Shown here: in pieces, positions 24,862-33,973 of the stretch
Numbering within the stretch: the first letter of the stretch is position 1
Layout of the letters: each line of letters starts with the position of its first letter
From: Bradyrhizobium guangzhouense
GTDB taxonomy: Bacteria; Pseudomonadota; Alphaproteobacteria; Rhizobiales; Xanthobacteraceae
Assembly: GCF_004114955.1 (NCBI RefSeq)
Contig: NZ_CP030053.1
Span: 5,022,001-5,086,000, forward strand
Reading direction: 5' to 3'
Length of the DNA: 64,000 nt
Notes under the pieces: generated by a model
Told to the model about the DNA's origin: nothing
The model's input: only the letters and a program-made list of their open reading frames with translations
Databases searched by the model: none
Program-made: the position numbers and the translations under genes

Positions 24862-26400
24862 ATGGCCCGATCCGGCGAGCCGGAGCAAGAGGGCGGGAAT
24901 CTGGTGCTGGTGTTCGGCGACCAGCTCGACCTCGACAGCGCCGCGTTCGACGACTTCGAGCCCAGCCGGGACGTCGTGCTGCAAATGGAGGTCATGGAAG
25001 AGACCTCCTATATCCCGCAGCACAAGAAACGCATCGCTTACTTCCTCGCATCGATGCGGCATTTCAGGAATGAACTCGCCGCACGCGGACGGCGCGTACA
25101 CTATGTCGAGATCGACGCCCCTGAAAACACCGGCCGCTTCGAAACCGAGATTGCACGTGCTCAGCGGATGTTCAGGCCGTCGCGCACGATCGCCGTCGAA
25201 CCGGGCGACTGGCGGGTTGTCGAAAAACTGCGCCGGTTGGTCCGGCCGCCGGAGCTCCGCAGCGACCGCCATTTCCTGTGTTCGCGCGACGAATTCGCGA
25301 CCTTTTCCGAACGGCATCCCCGGCCGGTCCTGGAAACGTTCTATCGCACCATGCGACGGAAGACCGGCCTGCTGATGGATGGCGAGGGGCGGCCGATCGG
25401 CGGCGCCTGGAATTTCGACGTCGAGAATCGCAAATCATTCGGCAAGTCCAGCCCGTCCCTCCCATCTCGGCCATCCAATGCGCCGGACACAATTACGGCG
25501 GAGGTGCTGCGGCTCGTCGCCCTTCGTTTCGCCGACAGCCCCGGCAAGCTCGGCGATTTCGACTTCCCGGTCACGCGTACCCAGGCGCTGACCCAATTGG
25601 ACGACTTCGTCGCAAATCGGTTACCGCTGTTCGGAACCTATCAGGACGCGATGCGAGCCGACGAGCCTTTCCTCTATCACTCGCTTCTGTCAGGGCCGCT
25701 GAACCTGCACCAGCTACGCCCCTTGGAGGTCGTCCAATCGGCTCTGCAAAGCACTTCGGCGCCATTGAACGCGCTGGAAGGATTCTTGCGCCAGATCATC
25801 GGCTGGCGCGAATTCGTCCGGGGCATCTATTGGCAGCGCATGCCGCAATATGCCGAAGCGAACGCGCTTGGCGCCGAGCTGCCAATGCCTAGGTTCTACT
25901 GGACCGGCGAGACCGAGATGCGCTGCCTCGCCGAGGCGATCGGCCATACCATCGACCATGCCTATGCCCACCACATCGAGCGATTGATGGTGCTGGGCCT
26001 GTTCGCCATGCTGCTCGGCGTCAGGCCTTACGACGTCCATCGTTGGCACATGTCGATGTTCTGGGACGCGATCGACTGGGTGTCGTTGCCGAACACACTC
26101 GGTATGAGCCAGCATGGCGACGGCGGCATCGTCGGTACGAAGCCCTACGCGGCGTCGGGCAACTACATCAACCGCATGAGCGATCACTGCCGGCATTGCC
26201 GCTTCGATCCCAAGCAGGCCATCGGCGAGAACGCCTGCCCCTTCACGACGCTGTACTGGAATTTTCTGGACAAGCACCGCAAACGCTTCACCAGCAACGG
26301 ACGAATGAAGAACCAATACGCCAATCTCGATCGCAAGGACGCTTCGGAATTGCGCGCGATAAGGCGGCAGGCTGCAAAGATGATGGACGCCGCAACCTGA
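24862..26400 (+). CDS. phrB: Iron-sulfur bacterial cryptochrome/photolyase (FeS-BCP)
   Basis: A 512-residue flavoprotein of the FeS-BCP class, whose Agrobacterium member PhrB repairs (6-4) photoproducts with light. The Rossmann domain starts LVLVFGDQLDLDSAAF; the helical FAD domain includes IIGWREFVRGIYW and DVHRWHMSMFWDAIDW. The four cluster cysteines are at 355, 443, 446 and 459, each five residues beyond PhrB's 350, 438, 441 and 454. Start choice is ATG 24862 or GTG 24850, the latter overlapping the sigma gene stop (GTGA). Photolyase is a known RpoE target in Rhodobacter, which fits its place here. Confidence 0.92.
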   Translation: MARSGEPEQEGGNLVLVFGDQLDLDSAAFDDFEPSRDVVLQMEVMEETSYIPQHKKRIAYFLASMRHFRNELAARGRRVHYVEIDAPENTGRFETEIARAQRMFRPSRTIAVEPGDWRVVEKLRRLVRPPELRSDRHFLCSRDEFATFSERHPRPVLETFYRTMRRKTGLLMDGEGRPIGGAWNFDVENRKSFGKSSPSLPSRPSNAPDTITAEVLRLVALRFADSPGKLGDFDFPVTRTQALTQLDDFVANRLPLFGTYQDAMRADEPFLYHSLLSGPLNLHQLRPLEVVQSALQSTSAPLNALEGFLRQIIGWREFVRGIYWQRMPQYAEANALGAELPMPRFYWTGETEMRCLAEAIGHTIDHAYAHHIERLMVLGLFAMLLGVRPYDVHRWHMSMFWDAIDWVSLPNTLGMSQHGDGGIVGTKPYAASGNYINRMSDHCRHCRFDPKQAIGENACPFTTLYWNFLDKHRKRFTSNGRMKNQYANLDRKDASELRAIRRQAAKMMDAAT

Positions 26401-26408
26401 CAGCCTGC

Positions 26409-26864
26409 TCAATTGAGCATGAAGATGCCGGCATTGAGGAGGGTGGCAAATGCGACCCAGGCCAAATATGGAACGAACAGCAATGCCGCCGTCCGGTCCA
26501 TCAGCCGGCACTCGACGATGAAGCCGACAATCGCCAGCAGCATCGCGACAATGATGCCGAGTGCGAGGCCGGTGCGATGCCAGGTGAAGAATATCGGCGA
26601 CCAGGCGAAGTTGAGCACCATCTGCACGATCCAGAGCAGCATGGCTGCCCCATACGGCGCCCGCTGCCACGTCCTCGCGCCGGCGAACGCGATCAGGACG
26701 TAAATCACGGACCATACAGGCGCGAAGATCCAGTTCGGCGGGTTGAATGACGGCTTCGCCAGACCGGCGTACCAGGAGCCCGGCAGGTTCGTGCTTCCGA
26801 TCGCGAAGCCGATACCGAGCACGATGAGAAGGAAAATGAGAGGGATCGTGAAAGTCGTCCGCAT
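26409..26864 (-). CDS. tspO: TspO/MBR-family membrane protein
   Basis: A 151-residue five-helix membrane protein rich in Trp, with the family core WYAGLAKPSFNPPNWIFAPVW, followed by IVQMVLNFAWSPIFF and AWVAFATLLNAGIF. Bacterial TspO binds porphyrins and tetrapyrroles in the outer or inner membrane and acts in light and oxygen responses in Rhodobacter. It converges on the photolyase gene with an 8-nt gap. A TGATCC-N18-TTGATA promoter candidate lies 35 nt upstream, so it may be part of the RpoE response. Confidence 0.92.
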   Translation of the reverse strand: MRTTFTIPLIFLLIVLGIGFAIGSTNLPGSWYAGLAKPSFNPPNWIFAPVWSVIYVLIAFAGARTWQRAPYGAAMLLWIVQMVLNFAWSPIFFTWHRTGLALGIIVAMLLAIVGFIVECRLMDRTAALLFVPYLAWVAFATLLNAGIFMLN

Positions 26865-26899
26865 ACCTGCATGACCGCGTAAAAGGGGCCTCTGTCCGG

Positions 26900-26929
26900 T
26901 ATCAACGCGGGATCAGCAGGTTTGGATCA
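26900..26929 (-). promoter_or_regulatory. Candidate RpoE-type promoter for tspO
   Basis: On the minus strand TGATCC (26924-26929), 18-nt spacer, TTGATA (26900-26905), then 35 nt to the tspO ATG. A second TGATCC lies inside the spacer at 26910-26915. The site sits in the 69-nt gap right after the HD-domain gene. Confidence 0.55.
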
Positions 26930-26933
26930 CGTC

Positions 26934-27761
26934 TTACTTCTGCGGTCCGGACAGCGAGATCTCGCGTTCGGCGCGGAAGACGTTGCTGTAGAGGTTGGCG
27001 ATCCACTGGCGGCCGATCTCGGTCTTGTTGAGATAGCCGATCTCGGTCTGGATGTGCGGTGCGACGCTGTTCCAGTAGAATTGCGGATAGCGGTTCACGA
27101 TGTCGGCGGGCGAGTCGTAACCGAGCTGGCGGTTCATGCCGACTTCCTCGAACTCGTAATAGAGTGCGTTGGCCTTGCGCAGATAGTTGGGGTCGCCGAG
27201 CTGCCCGATGAAATCCGCGGCGCGCAGGATCGAGGCCTCATCGTCGTATTCCTGGCCCTGGCGGGCCGGAAAGCGCGTCCCCTCGATGGCGCGGGCAACT
27301 CGCTCAGAGTCGACGCCACGGATCGGTGGCAGCCGCCGCCGCACGAAAAGCTTCGACCGGTCAACGTGATACATCATCAGACTGGCATCGGACGCACCGC
27401 GCGGCAATGACACTTTGGTGCCGGCCTCGTCGATGATGAAACCGTCTTCATCATCTTCCGGAAACAGCCCGCGGACATAGCCGATATCGTGCGCGAGGCA
27501 GGCGATCAGAATATGAATGTAATCGTCGGCATCGATGTGGGCATGGAGATTGCGGCCGAGCATGATCGCCTGGGCCGCCAGCGTCACGAGCATCGTATGC
27601 TCGATGTTGTGATAGAGCGCATCGCTGTTGCCAATGCATTCCATCGCGGTGCGCGTCGAAGCCTCCACGATCCTGGCATAGGTCTCGTCGTACCTGCGAC
27701 GCATGAACGAGCCCAGCAACTTCTCCAGGGATTCAGCCGCCAGTCGCGGTAACGTCATCAT
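26934..27761 (-). CDS. HD-domain phosphohydrolase-like protein
   Basis: A 275-residue protein with a metal-dependent HD fold: YHNIEHTMLV supplies the first His and the following CLAHDIGYVRG supplies the HD pair at about residues 90-91, while RAADFIGQLGDP holds a late Asp. Such proteins hydrolyse phosphate esters of nucleotides or cyclic nucleotides; the substrate here is unknown. The ATG pair at 27761/27758 gives MMTLPRL. It is immediately upstream of the tspO promoter on the same strand, but I cannot say whether they share a transcript. Confidence 0.8.
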   Translation of the reverse strand: MMTLPRLAAESLEKLLGSFMRRRYDETYARIVEASTRTAMECIGNSDALYHNIEHTMLVTLAAQAIMLGRNLHAHIDADDYIHILIACLAHDIGYVRGLFPEDDEDGFIIDEAGTKVSLPRGASDASLMMYHVDRSKLFVRRRLPPIRGVDSERVARAIEGTRFPARQGQEYDDEASILRAADFIGQLGDPNYLRKANALYYEFEEVGMNRQLGYDSPADIVNRYPQFYWNSVAPHIQTEIGYLNKTEIGRQWIANLYSNVFRAEREISLSGPQK

Positions 27762-28080
27762 GGATGCAGCCCCGTCTGTCGGTGGTGTCCCACGGCAACT
27801 CCCGACGCCTCATTCTCGTCCTCGACGCAGCCTCCAGCATAGCCCAATCTGGGGCGACTGACCAAATCCCGGAACAAAAATACGTAAATATGTTACTCTC
27901 CCGCCGCGCTGCATCACGGTTGCAGCCACAGTCCGATGCACTCCCACGGCCGACCCGTGCGAGCGCGTCGCCAAACCGTCCAATGGCCGACCGTTCATCT
28001 TGCCAGAATGGACGTATGAGTGCCGGGGGCGCCGCTGCGGCACGCGCCAGGGCTCCTGCACTGCAATGCGGACAGTCGCG
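27762..28080. other. 319-nt intergenic region
   Basis: Between the HD-domain gene start and the end of the TPR/ATP-grasp gene, both minus strand. It has an AT-rich block around 27875-27900 that may be the HD-gene promoter. Open frames across it have no recognisable protein. No repeat or RNA seen. Confidence 0.4.
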
Positions 28081-29715
28081 TCAAATCCCTCGTGCAATAC
28101 GCGCAAGCATGCCGTCGAACGCGACCTTGATCCTGCGGATATACGGGTCCTTGTAGGGAAATTCCGGATTCTGGTCGTGCACCAGCATCGAGGCATTGAC
28201 CTCGAACACGACGAGACGGCCGTCTGGGTCTAAACCGCAATCGATGCCGAAATAGTCGAGACCGATGCGATCGCGAATGACTCGCAACGCCGCAGTGTGG
28301 CGTGGGCTGAAGACCTGCTCGGGGGCGCGCAGAAAGTGCTCCTCCTCGGCCTGCATCCAGGCGTGAGCGCCCATCTCCGTCGCATCGCGATGGAGCTTCC
28401 AGTCATCGCCAATGGCCAGATGATAGGGCAGGATTTCCTCGCCCACAAACAAGAACCGGTACTTGCGGAAGAAGCCGTCTGCGGAGCGATAGTCGATATA
28501 GTCGATCATGTAGCGGTCATGGTCCGCATGTGCCGCGAGGAACGAGACCAGCGCAGCGGCGTCCTCGAGCTTCTCGAAGACGTCGCCACCATGCATGCCG
28601 GCCTGGCGCGCCAGCAGCGGAAAAGCGAGTTCAAACCCGTCGGGAAGCCCCTCGCCGGCTGCGATGCGGACCGTGCGCGGCACGCGGCAGCCCTCGACGT
28701 CGGCCAGCGCCAGAGCCGTGGCGTCACGCGTCGTACTCCGGATTTTTTCGGGATCGTTGACGACGGGCTTGCCGAGGCCGCGTGCAATGGCCAAGGCGAG
28801 CGGAAGCACTTCCGTGCCCTGATCGGCATCGGAGACGAGGTTGACGACGATGTCGGCCTCGCGCGCCAGCAGCGCGATATCCGGCCGGCAGCCCGATAGC
28901 AGCGACAGGATGCTGGTCTGGTAGGCGCAGTCCCTGAACAGGTATTCGACCGGCGTATTGCCGACGAAAGGAGCAAACAGCGCTAGCGCCCGGAACGCCG
29001 GCGGCGATTGGGTCGCCTGCCGGCGCAGGATCGGATGCACTTGCGCGGCGTGGGCGTATGCCGCCTCCGCCTCCTCCTGTTCGCCGCGGGCCTGACGGAT
29101 CGCCCCGACCCAGTAGAAATTCTCGGCCTGTCCGGGCGCGAGCGCCACGGCCTGCTCGAACTGCGCCACGGCCTCACCGGTCTCGCCGAGCTCGAAGCAG
29201 ACCTTGCCGAGCTGGCTGCGGAGATCGGCGTCGTCGGGCGTCTCCTCGATCAATTCGAGCAGCAGAGTCCTGGCGATCGCGAACTGCCGCGTTGCCGTCA
29301 GCGCCTGAACCAAATTCGTGCGCGACGGCCGATGGCCCGGATTGCGCCTGAGCGCCTCCAGGTACAGCGAAATCGCATCCTGGATCATGCCGGTGCGCTG
29401 ATGGACGATGCCGAGATTGCACCAGCAGGCGACGAGATGCGGCGCGATGCGCAGGGCCGCCTTGTAGTTCTCGGCCGCGGATCCGATATCGTCGCAGAGC
29501 ATGAAGGCATTGGCGAGCGCCGCGTGCAGATCGGCAACGCCGTCGACGACGACGCCGATCGACGTGGTCGCCGCAAGCGCGAGCCCGGCCTGAAATACCG
29601 CGATCGCGGGCTTGATCTCGCCACGCCGGTAGTACTCGCGCCCGGTGCGCAGCATGTCCGCGATACTTGGCGTGCCGGCGGCAGGCAGTGCGAGGGCCGT
29701 CAATGGTGACGTCAT
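28081..29715 (-). CDS. TPR-repeat ATP-grasp protein of unknown function
   Basis: A 544-residue fusion. Residues about 15-230 are tetratricopeptide repeats (SIADMLRTGREYYRRGEIKPAIAVF, YKAALRIAPHLVACWCNLGIVHQ, FYWVGAIRQARGEQEEAEAAY). The C-terminal 250 residues look like an ATP-grasp ligase: GKPVVNDPEKIRSTTRD, FPLLARQAGMHGG, YRFLFVGEEILPYH, and the metal-binding strand VVFEVNASM near the end. The enzyme probably forms an amide or ester bond using ATP on a partner bound by the TPRs. The frame extends to 29814, but ATG 29715 overlaps the formyltransferase-like stop by 4 nt (ATGA), so the pair is translationally coupled. No known pathway fits. Confidence 0.8.
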   Translation of the reverse strand: MTSPLTALALPAAGTPSIADMLRTGREYYRRGEIKPAIAVFQAGLALAATTSIGVVVDGVADLHAALANAFMLCDDIGSAAENYKAALRIAPHLVACWCNLGIVHQRTGMIQDAISLYLEALRRNPGHRPSRTNLVQALTATRQFAIARTLLLELIEETPDDADLRSQLGKVCFELGETGEAVAQFEQAVALAPGQAENFYWVGAIRQARGEQEEAEAAYAHAAQVHPILRRQATQSPPAFRALALFAPFVGNTPVEYLFRDCAYQTSILSLLSGCRPDIALLAREADIVVNLVSDADQGTEVLPLALAIARGLGKPVVNDPEKIRSTTRDATALALADVEGCRVPRTVRIAAGEGLPDGFELAFPLLARQAGMHGGDVFEKLEDAAALVSFLAAHADHDRYMIDYIDYRSADGFFRKYRFLFVGEEILPYHLAIGDDWKLHRDATEMGAHAWMQAEEEHFLRAPEQVFSPRHTAALRVIRDRIGLDYFGIDCGLDPDGRLVVFEVNASMLVHDQNPEFPYKDPYIRRIKVAFDGMLARIARGI

Positions 29716-30386
29716 GTGGTCTCCGGCGGTGACGCCCTGAAGGTGACACCATGCAGATTGATCGCAGGCGCGATGCCGTAATGATTGCCGCCAAAGGCGC
29801 GCATGCGGCGCCACAGCTCATCCCTGGAGATGTCGAGCGGGATGTCGCAAGCCTGCCTGTAGCTGCGGCGCGTATTGGTGCGGCCGCTCCAGGACAGCGC
29901 GCAACGCGGCATCAGCAACGTCTCGCACGCCAGGGCTTCGGCCCACACTTCGAACAATTGCAGCAGGTGAGCATAGGCGAGCTCGCCGAGGCGCATGATG
30001 GTGCAGCCTTGCGGGATCGGAAACGACACCACGTCGAGGATCGCACCGGAATCGACCCGTTCCGCCATGGCGTGGAAGGTCACACCGAACGTCTCCACGC
30101 GGTCATAAAGCGCGAAATGGGCTGGAGCCCAGCCCGGATAGTTCGGCGGCCCCGGATGAAAATTGTAGGCACCGCGGCCAAAGCGTGCGAGCAGATCGGC
30201 CGGCACGATGATGCCGGACGCGAAGGCGACCAGGCGGGCGTTGCGGAGGACCGAGGCATCGATGCTGCGGAGCTCTTCGATATCAGACACGGGCCAGATT
30301 GCCAGATCGGGCCTGAAACTCCGCAGCATTCGCGACAGCGCCACCTGCTCGGCGGCCTCCGTCAGCAATGCAAGTCCCTCGACCAT
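29712..30386 (-). CDS. Formyltransferase-like protein
   Basis: A 224-residue protein with the catalytic core of the methionyl-tRNA/GAR formyltransferase fold. NFHPGPPNYPGWAPAHFALYD gives the Asn and His of the active site, and GVTFHAMAERVDSGAIL gives the Asp, so the N-H-D triad is intact. It is shorter than Fmt (about 310 residues) and lacks its C-terminal tRNA-binding domain, so it is not a duplicate Fmt. Members of this group formylate amino sugars or amino groups of natural products. It is coupled to the TPR/ATP-grasp gene by a 4-nt overlap. A cofactor (10-formyl-THF) is likely; the acceptor is unknown. Confidence 0.78.
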   Translation of the reverse strand: MVEGLALLTEAAEQVALSRMLRSFRPDLAIWPVSDIEELRSIDASVLRNARLVAFASGIIVPADLLARFGRGAYNFHPGPPNYPGWAPAHFALYDRVETFGVTFHAMAERVDSGAILDVVSFPIPQGCTIMRLGELAYAHLLQLFEVWAEALACETLLMPRCALSWSGRTNTRRSYRQACDIPLDISRDELWRRMRAFGGNHYGIAPAINLHGVTFRASPPETT

Positions 30387-30545
30387 GGTTCGACTTCAGC
30401 AGCGTTGAAACTGAGCCAATATGTCGCGGGGTAGCGTTAACAGCGTGTTAATGCGCCGCGGTTCGGCGGATCGAGGAAATACGATGAAACAAATTTCCCG
30501 CGCCTGGACGCATTCGGTCACACAGCGGAATCGGTGAAACTACGG

Positions 30546-31424
30546 TCATTCCACCAGCAGCACGTCCACGGCGACGCCGAGCTTCTGCTTCGGCGAGCCG
30601 ACGATGATGCCGTCGACCGGGGACACATCGGAGAAGTCGCGGCCGACCGCAAGCACGATGTGGTCGTTGGCGACCAGGAGATCGTTGGTCGGATCGAAAT
30701 CGATCCATCCGAGCTCCGCCCCGCACCATAGCGACACCCAGGCATGGGTTGCGTCCGCGCCCTGCAAGCGCGCCTGGCCCGGCGGCGGAATGGTGCGCAA
30801 GTAACCGCTGACATAGGCCGCAGGCAGGCCGAGCCCGCGCAGCCCCGCGATCATGACATGAGCAAAATCCTGGCAGACGCCATGGCGCTTGTCGAAGACC
30901 TCATCGAGCGGCGTCGAGATCGCGGTGGCCTTGGGGTCGTAGCGAAACTCGGCGCGGATGCGGTGCATGAGATCAACCGCGCCGGCGAGGATGCCGGTAT
31001 CGGGCTTGAAGCTGTTCGCGGCATAGGCACTGACGGGGCGCAAGACCGGCACCAGCGGGCTCGCAAAGACATAGCCGACGGGCGAGGACGGACCGAGGCT
31101 CGTGGCCTCGAAGGCAACGTCGCGGATGCTCTCCCAGGCCGGGCTCGCGGCATCGCGCGCCGGCGGCTTGCGATCGACGGAAACGCGCGAGCGCGAGTCG
31201 ATGCGCAAATTGCGATGCGCGGCTTCAATCACGATGCTCTCGGTCAGCGTGCCGAAGAAGTCGCGGCGGACGTTGCGCTCGGACGGACGCGGGCGGATCT
31301 CGACCTTGTGCGAGATCAGCTCCTGACCGTGACCGCTGTTCGGCTCGAGCCGCAGCGTGCAGCGGGCGAAGCTGACCGGGCTCTCATATTCGTAGGTAGT
31401 GACGTGCCGGATGTCGTAGATCAC
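30546..31424 (-). CDS. Transglutaminase-like cysteine protease family protein
   Basis: A 292-residue protein with the bacterial transglutaminase-like N-terminal beta domain (IYDIRHVTTYEYESPVSFARCTLRLEP) and the papain-like core. The catalytic Cys is in KRHGVCQDFAHVM, His in GADATHAWVSL and Asp in GWIDFDPTND. These proteins occur with circularly permuted ATP-grasp/alpha-E proteins and are predicted to cleave or cross-link peptide tags. Its ATG overlaps the stop of the gene upstream by 4 nt (31421-31424). It is the last gene of a three-gene operon. Confidence 0.92.
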   Translation of the reverse strand: MIYDIRHVTTYEYESPVSFARCTLRLEPNSGHGQELISHKVEIRPRPSERNVRRDFFGTLTESIVIEAAHRNLRIDSRSRVSVDRKPPARDAASPAWESIRDVAFEATSLGPSSPVGYVFASPLVPVLRPVSAYAANSFKPDTGILAGAVDLMHRIRAEFRYDPKATAISTPLDEVFDKRHGVCQDFAHVMIAGLRGLGLPAAYVSGYLRTIPPPGQARLQGADATHAWVSLWCGAELGWIDFDPTNDLLVANDHIVLAVGRDFSDVSPVDGIIVGSPKQKLGVAVDVLLVE

Positions 31425-33946
31425 GCCAGCCCCGTCAATTTTTCCGGCCGGCTCGCATTCGGACCGTGCGGGAAATAGTGCAGCCCGATCGCCTCGGCGA
31501 GGCTGAGCAGATCCTGCTCCAGCGCAAACAGCGCCTTGACTTCGAGCTTCTCGGCCTCCGCGGTTGCCAGCATTGCCTGCACCGCCACCGCGAGCCGCTG
31601 CGGCTTCTCGATCAGGCCGTGCTCCTTCAGGCTCGGCAGCGCCGCGATATGCTCGTTCAAGGTCGCGACCTGGAAGGCGACCGAGCGCGGATTGTAGCTG
31701 TCGAGCACCGCGAGATCGCGCACCGGCGCCAGGATCGGCGCCAGCAGATAGCGCGAGCGATAGGTGATCTGGGAATCCACCAGCGTCAGAAGGATATCGA
31801 GGTCCTCGTCGCCGGCCTCGTCATAGGCGAACTGCCGCGCGAAGCGCGTGGTGTTGATGGCGCGCTCGGTACGGCGCCCGATATCGAGGAAGCGCCAGCC
31901 GGCGGCGCGGTTCATGTTCTCCTGCGCAAGCCCTGCGAAGCTCGCAAGCTCCTGCAGGGTCAGTTCGGCGGCGCTCAGCACGCTGTCGTCGTCCTCGACC
32001 TCGTAGGAGAGGCGCTCGGCCATCTCGGTGATGACCTGCCAGGCGTCCGGCGACAGCCGCTCGCGCAATGAGGTGGCCGTGCGCAGCGCCGAGCGCACCA
32101 GCGACAGCGCCGAGCCGAAACGCGCCTCGCTCTGCAAAGCTTCGGCGACGATGCGCCCCGGCGCCGCGCGCGAGGTTTGCGAGATCGCTCCCCAGGTCAC
32201 CAGCAGGCGCTGGATCCGTTCGGCCGATTGCAGCGAGGCTGCGGTGCCCTTGTTGGGCCCGCTCGGTGAGCCCAGTGCGCGCACCAGCCGCAGCGTCGCT
32301 TCGGCGCGCTCGAGATAGCGGCCGAGCCAGAACAAATTGTCGGCGGCGCGGCTCGGCAGCACGCCGGCGATGCGGCGGATGCGGACCTTGTCGGTTGCCG
32401 GCAGCAGCGATGCTGTCGAGACCTTCTTCTCGGAGACAACCCAGACGTCGGCGGCACGCGCACCATCGCCCATCGACACCGCGCGCGCGTCCGCCTGCTC
32501 GGCGATCCGACAGAAGCCGCCGGGCATGATGGCCCAGCCATCTGGCGTTGCGGCCGCAAACACGCGCAGCACGAAGGGACGCGGCGTCAGCTGGCCCTGC
32601 TCCCACACCGGCATCGTGGAGAGGCGCACCACCTCCTGGCCGACATAATCCATGCCGCGCGTGCCGATGGCATCGATCAGGCGCTGACGTCCGGTGACAT
32701 CGAGCTCGCTCGCGAGCACCGGACCGTTCGAGTCGAAGCCCGGTACGCCGCGCCGATAGGCACCTTCGATAGCGACCTCGTCGAGCCGCGACAACACCTC
32801 GTCGCGCGCCGATTTCTGACCGCACCACCAGGTCGCGATATGCGGCATCTTCAGCTCTTCGCCGAGCAGGCGGCGGCTCAGCGCCGGCAGGAAGCCGAGC
32901 AGCGCCCGCGCTTCCAGCACGCCCGAGCCCGGCATGTTGGCGACCACGACGCCATCCTTGCGCAGCACGTCGATCAGGCCGGGCACGCCGAGATGCGAGG
33001 AGGCATCGAGCTCGAGCGGATCGAGCGAATTGGAATCGACACGGCGCAAGAGCACGTCGAGCCGCTTCAGCCCCGCCACGGTGCGGATGTGGATGCGGTT
33101 GTCGCTGACGGCGAGATCGTCGCCCTCGACCAGCAGGAAGCCGAGATAGCGCGCCAGCGTCGCGTGCTCGAAATAGGTCTCGCTGAAACTGCCGGGCGTG
33201 AGCACGCCGATGCGCGGCTCGTCGCGATCGGCACGGGCGCGAAGACTGTCGCGAAACGCCTCGAAGAACGGCGCGACGCGCGGCACGTTCATCGACTTGT
33301 AGAGATCGGAGAAGGCACGCGAGAGCACCAGGCGGTTCTCGAGCGCATAGCCCGCGCCCGACGGCGCCTGCGTGCGGTCGCCGAGCACCCACCAGCGGCC
33401 ATCCGGCCCGCGGCCGACATCGGCGGCATAGAGCGAGAGATAGCGCCCGCCCGGCGGCGGCACGCCGCAGACCGGGCGGAGATATTCGGGGCTGCCGGCG
33501 ATCGCACCGGCCGGCAGCGCGCCCTCCGCGATCAGCCGGCCCTCGCCATAGATGTCGCGCAGCACACGCTCCAGAAGCTCGGCGCGCTGGGTGATGCCGG
33601 CGCAGAGCTGCTTCCAGTCGGTTTCGTCAATCAGCAGCGGCAGATGGCTGAGCATCCAGGGCCGGTCGGCGCTGTCGCCGGGGGCGCGGTAGGTGACGCC
33701 GGCCTCGCGCAGGTGACGGTCGGCCATGCCAAAGCGCCGCTCGACCTCGTCAGGCGCCAGTGCACCGAAAGCGTCGAAGAACCGGCTCCAGACCGGGCGC
33801 GGGGCACCGTCGGGCCCCAGGAACTCGTCAGGGATGCCGGGCAGGCGACGATAGTCGCGAACCCATTGCGCGAGGCGGCGCTGGCCCTCACGCTGGCTTT
33901 GCGCCCTACCTGTCCCTCTGTCGCCTTCGGCTGCGCCCTCGCCCAT
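31421..33946 (-). CDS. Circularly permuted ATP-grasp fused to alpha-E domain
   Basis: An 841-residue fusion. Residues about 70-500 are a circularly permuted ATP-grasp (ERVLRDIYGEGRLIAEGALPAG, RIGVLTPGSFSETYFEHA, VANMPGSGVLEARAL, PFVLRVFAAATPDGWAIMPGG), predicted to ligate amino acids to peptides or proteins. Residues about 530-835 are the alpha-E helical domain (NLFWLGRYLERAEATLRLV, YNPRSVAFQVATLNEHI). In many bacteria these are two separate proteins; here they are joined. The first 25 residues are low-complexity and charged. ATG 33946 has GGGAGAGG upstream. It lies 27 nt after the large transglutaminase gene and overlaps the next by 4 nt. Confidence 0.92.
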   Translation of the reverse strand: MGEGAAEGDRGTGRAQSQREGQRRLAQWVRDYRRLPGIPDEFLGPDGAPRPVWSRFFDAFGALAPDEVERRFGMADRHLREAGVTYRAPGDSADRPWMLSHLPLLIDETDWKQLCAGITQRAELLERVLRDIYGEGRLIAEGALPAGAIAGSPEYLRPVCGVPPPGGRYLSLYAADVGRGPDGRWWVLGDRTQAPSGAGYALENRLVLSRAFSDLYKSMNVPRVAPFFEAFRDSLRARADRDEPRIGVLTPGSFSETYFEHATLARYLGFLLVEGDDLAVSDNRIHIRTVAGLKRLDVLLRRVDSNSLDPLELDASSHLGVPGLIDVLRKDGVVVANMPGSGVLEARALLGFLPALSRRLLGEELKMPHIATWWCGQKSARDEVLSRLDEVAIEGAYRRGVPGFDSNGPVLASELDVTGRQRLIDAIGTRGMDYVGQEVVRLSTMPVWEQGQLTPRPFVLRVFAAATPDGWAIMPGGFCRIAEQADARAVSMGDGARAADVWVVSEKKVSTASLLPATDKVRIRRIAGVLPSRAADNLFWLGRYLERAEATLRLVRALGSPSGPNKGTAASLQSAERIQRLLVTWGAISQTSRAAPGRIVAEALQSEARFGSALSLVRSALRTATSLRERLSPDAWQVITEMAERLSYEVEDDDSVLSAAELTLQELASFAGLAQENMNRAAGWRFLDIGRRTERAINTTRFARQFAYDEAGDEDLDILLTLVDSQITYRSRYLLAPILAPVRDLAVLDSYNPRSVAFQVATLNEHIAALPSLKEHGLIEKPQRLAVAVQAMLATAEAEKLEVKALFALEQDLLSLAEAIGLHYFPHGPNASRPEKLTGLA

Positions 33947-33973
33947 GCGCCTCTCCCTGCCCCACCATCATAC

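Noticed and set aside
27875..27900. GGAAC followed by GTTA as an EcfG-type promoter.
   Set aside because: Spacing and second half do not fit, and no plus-strand gene follows.
29712..30386. Second methionyl-tRNA formyltransferase (fmt).
   Set aside because: Too short, without the tRNA-binding C-terminal domain, and coupled to an ATP-grasp gene instead of def.
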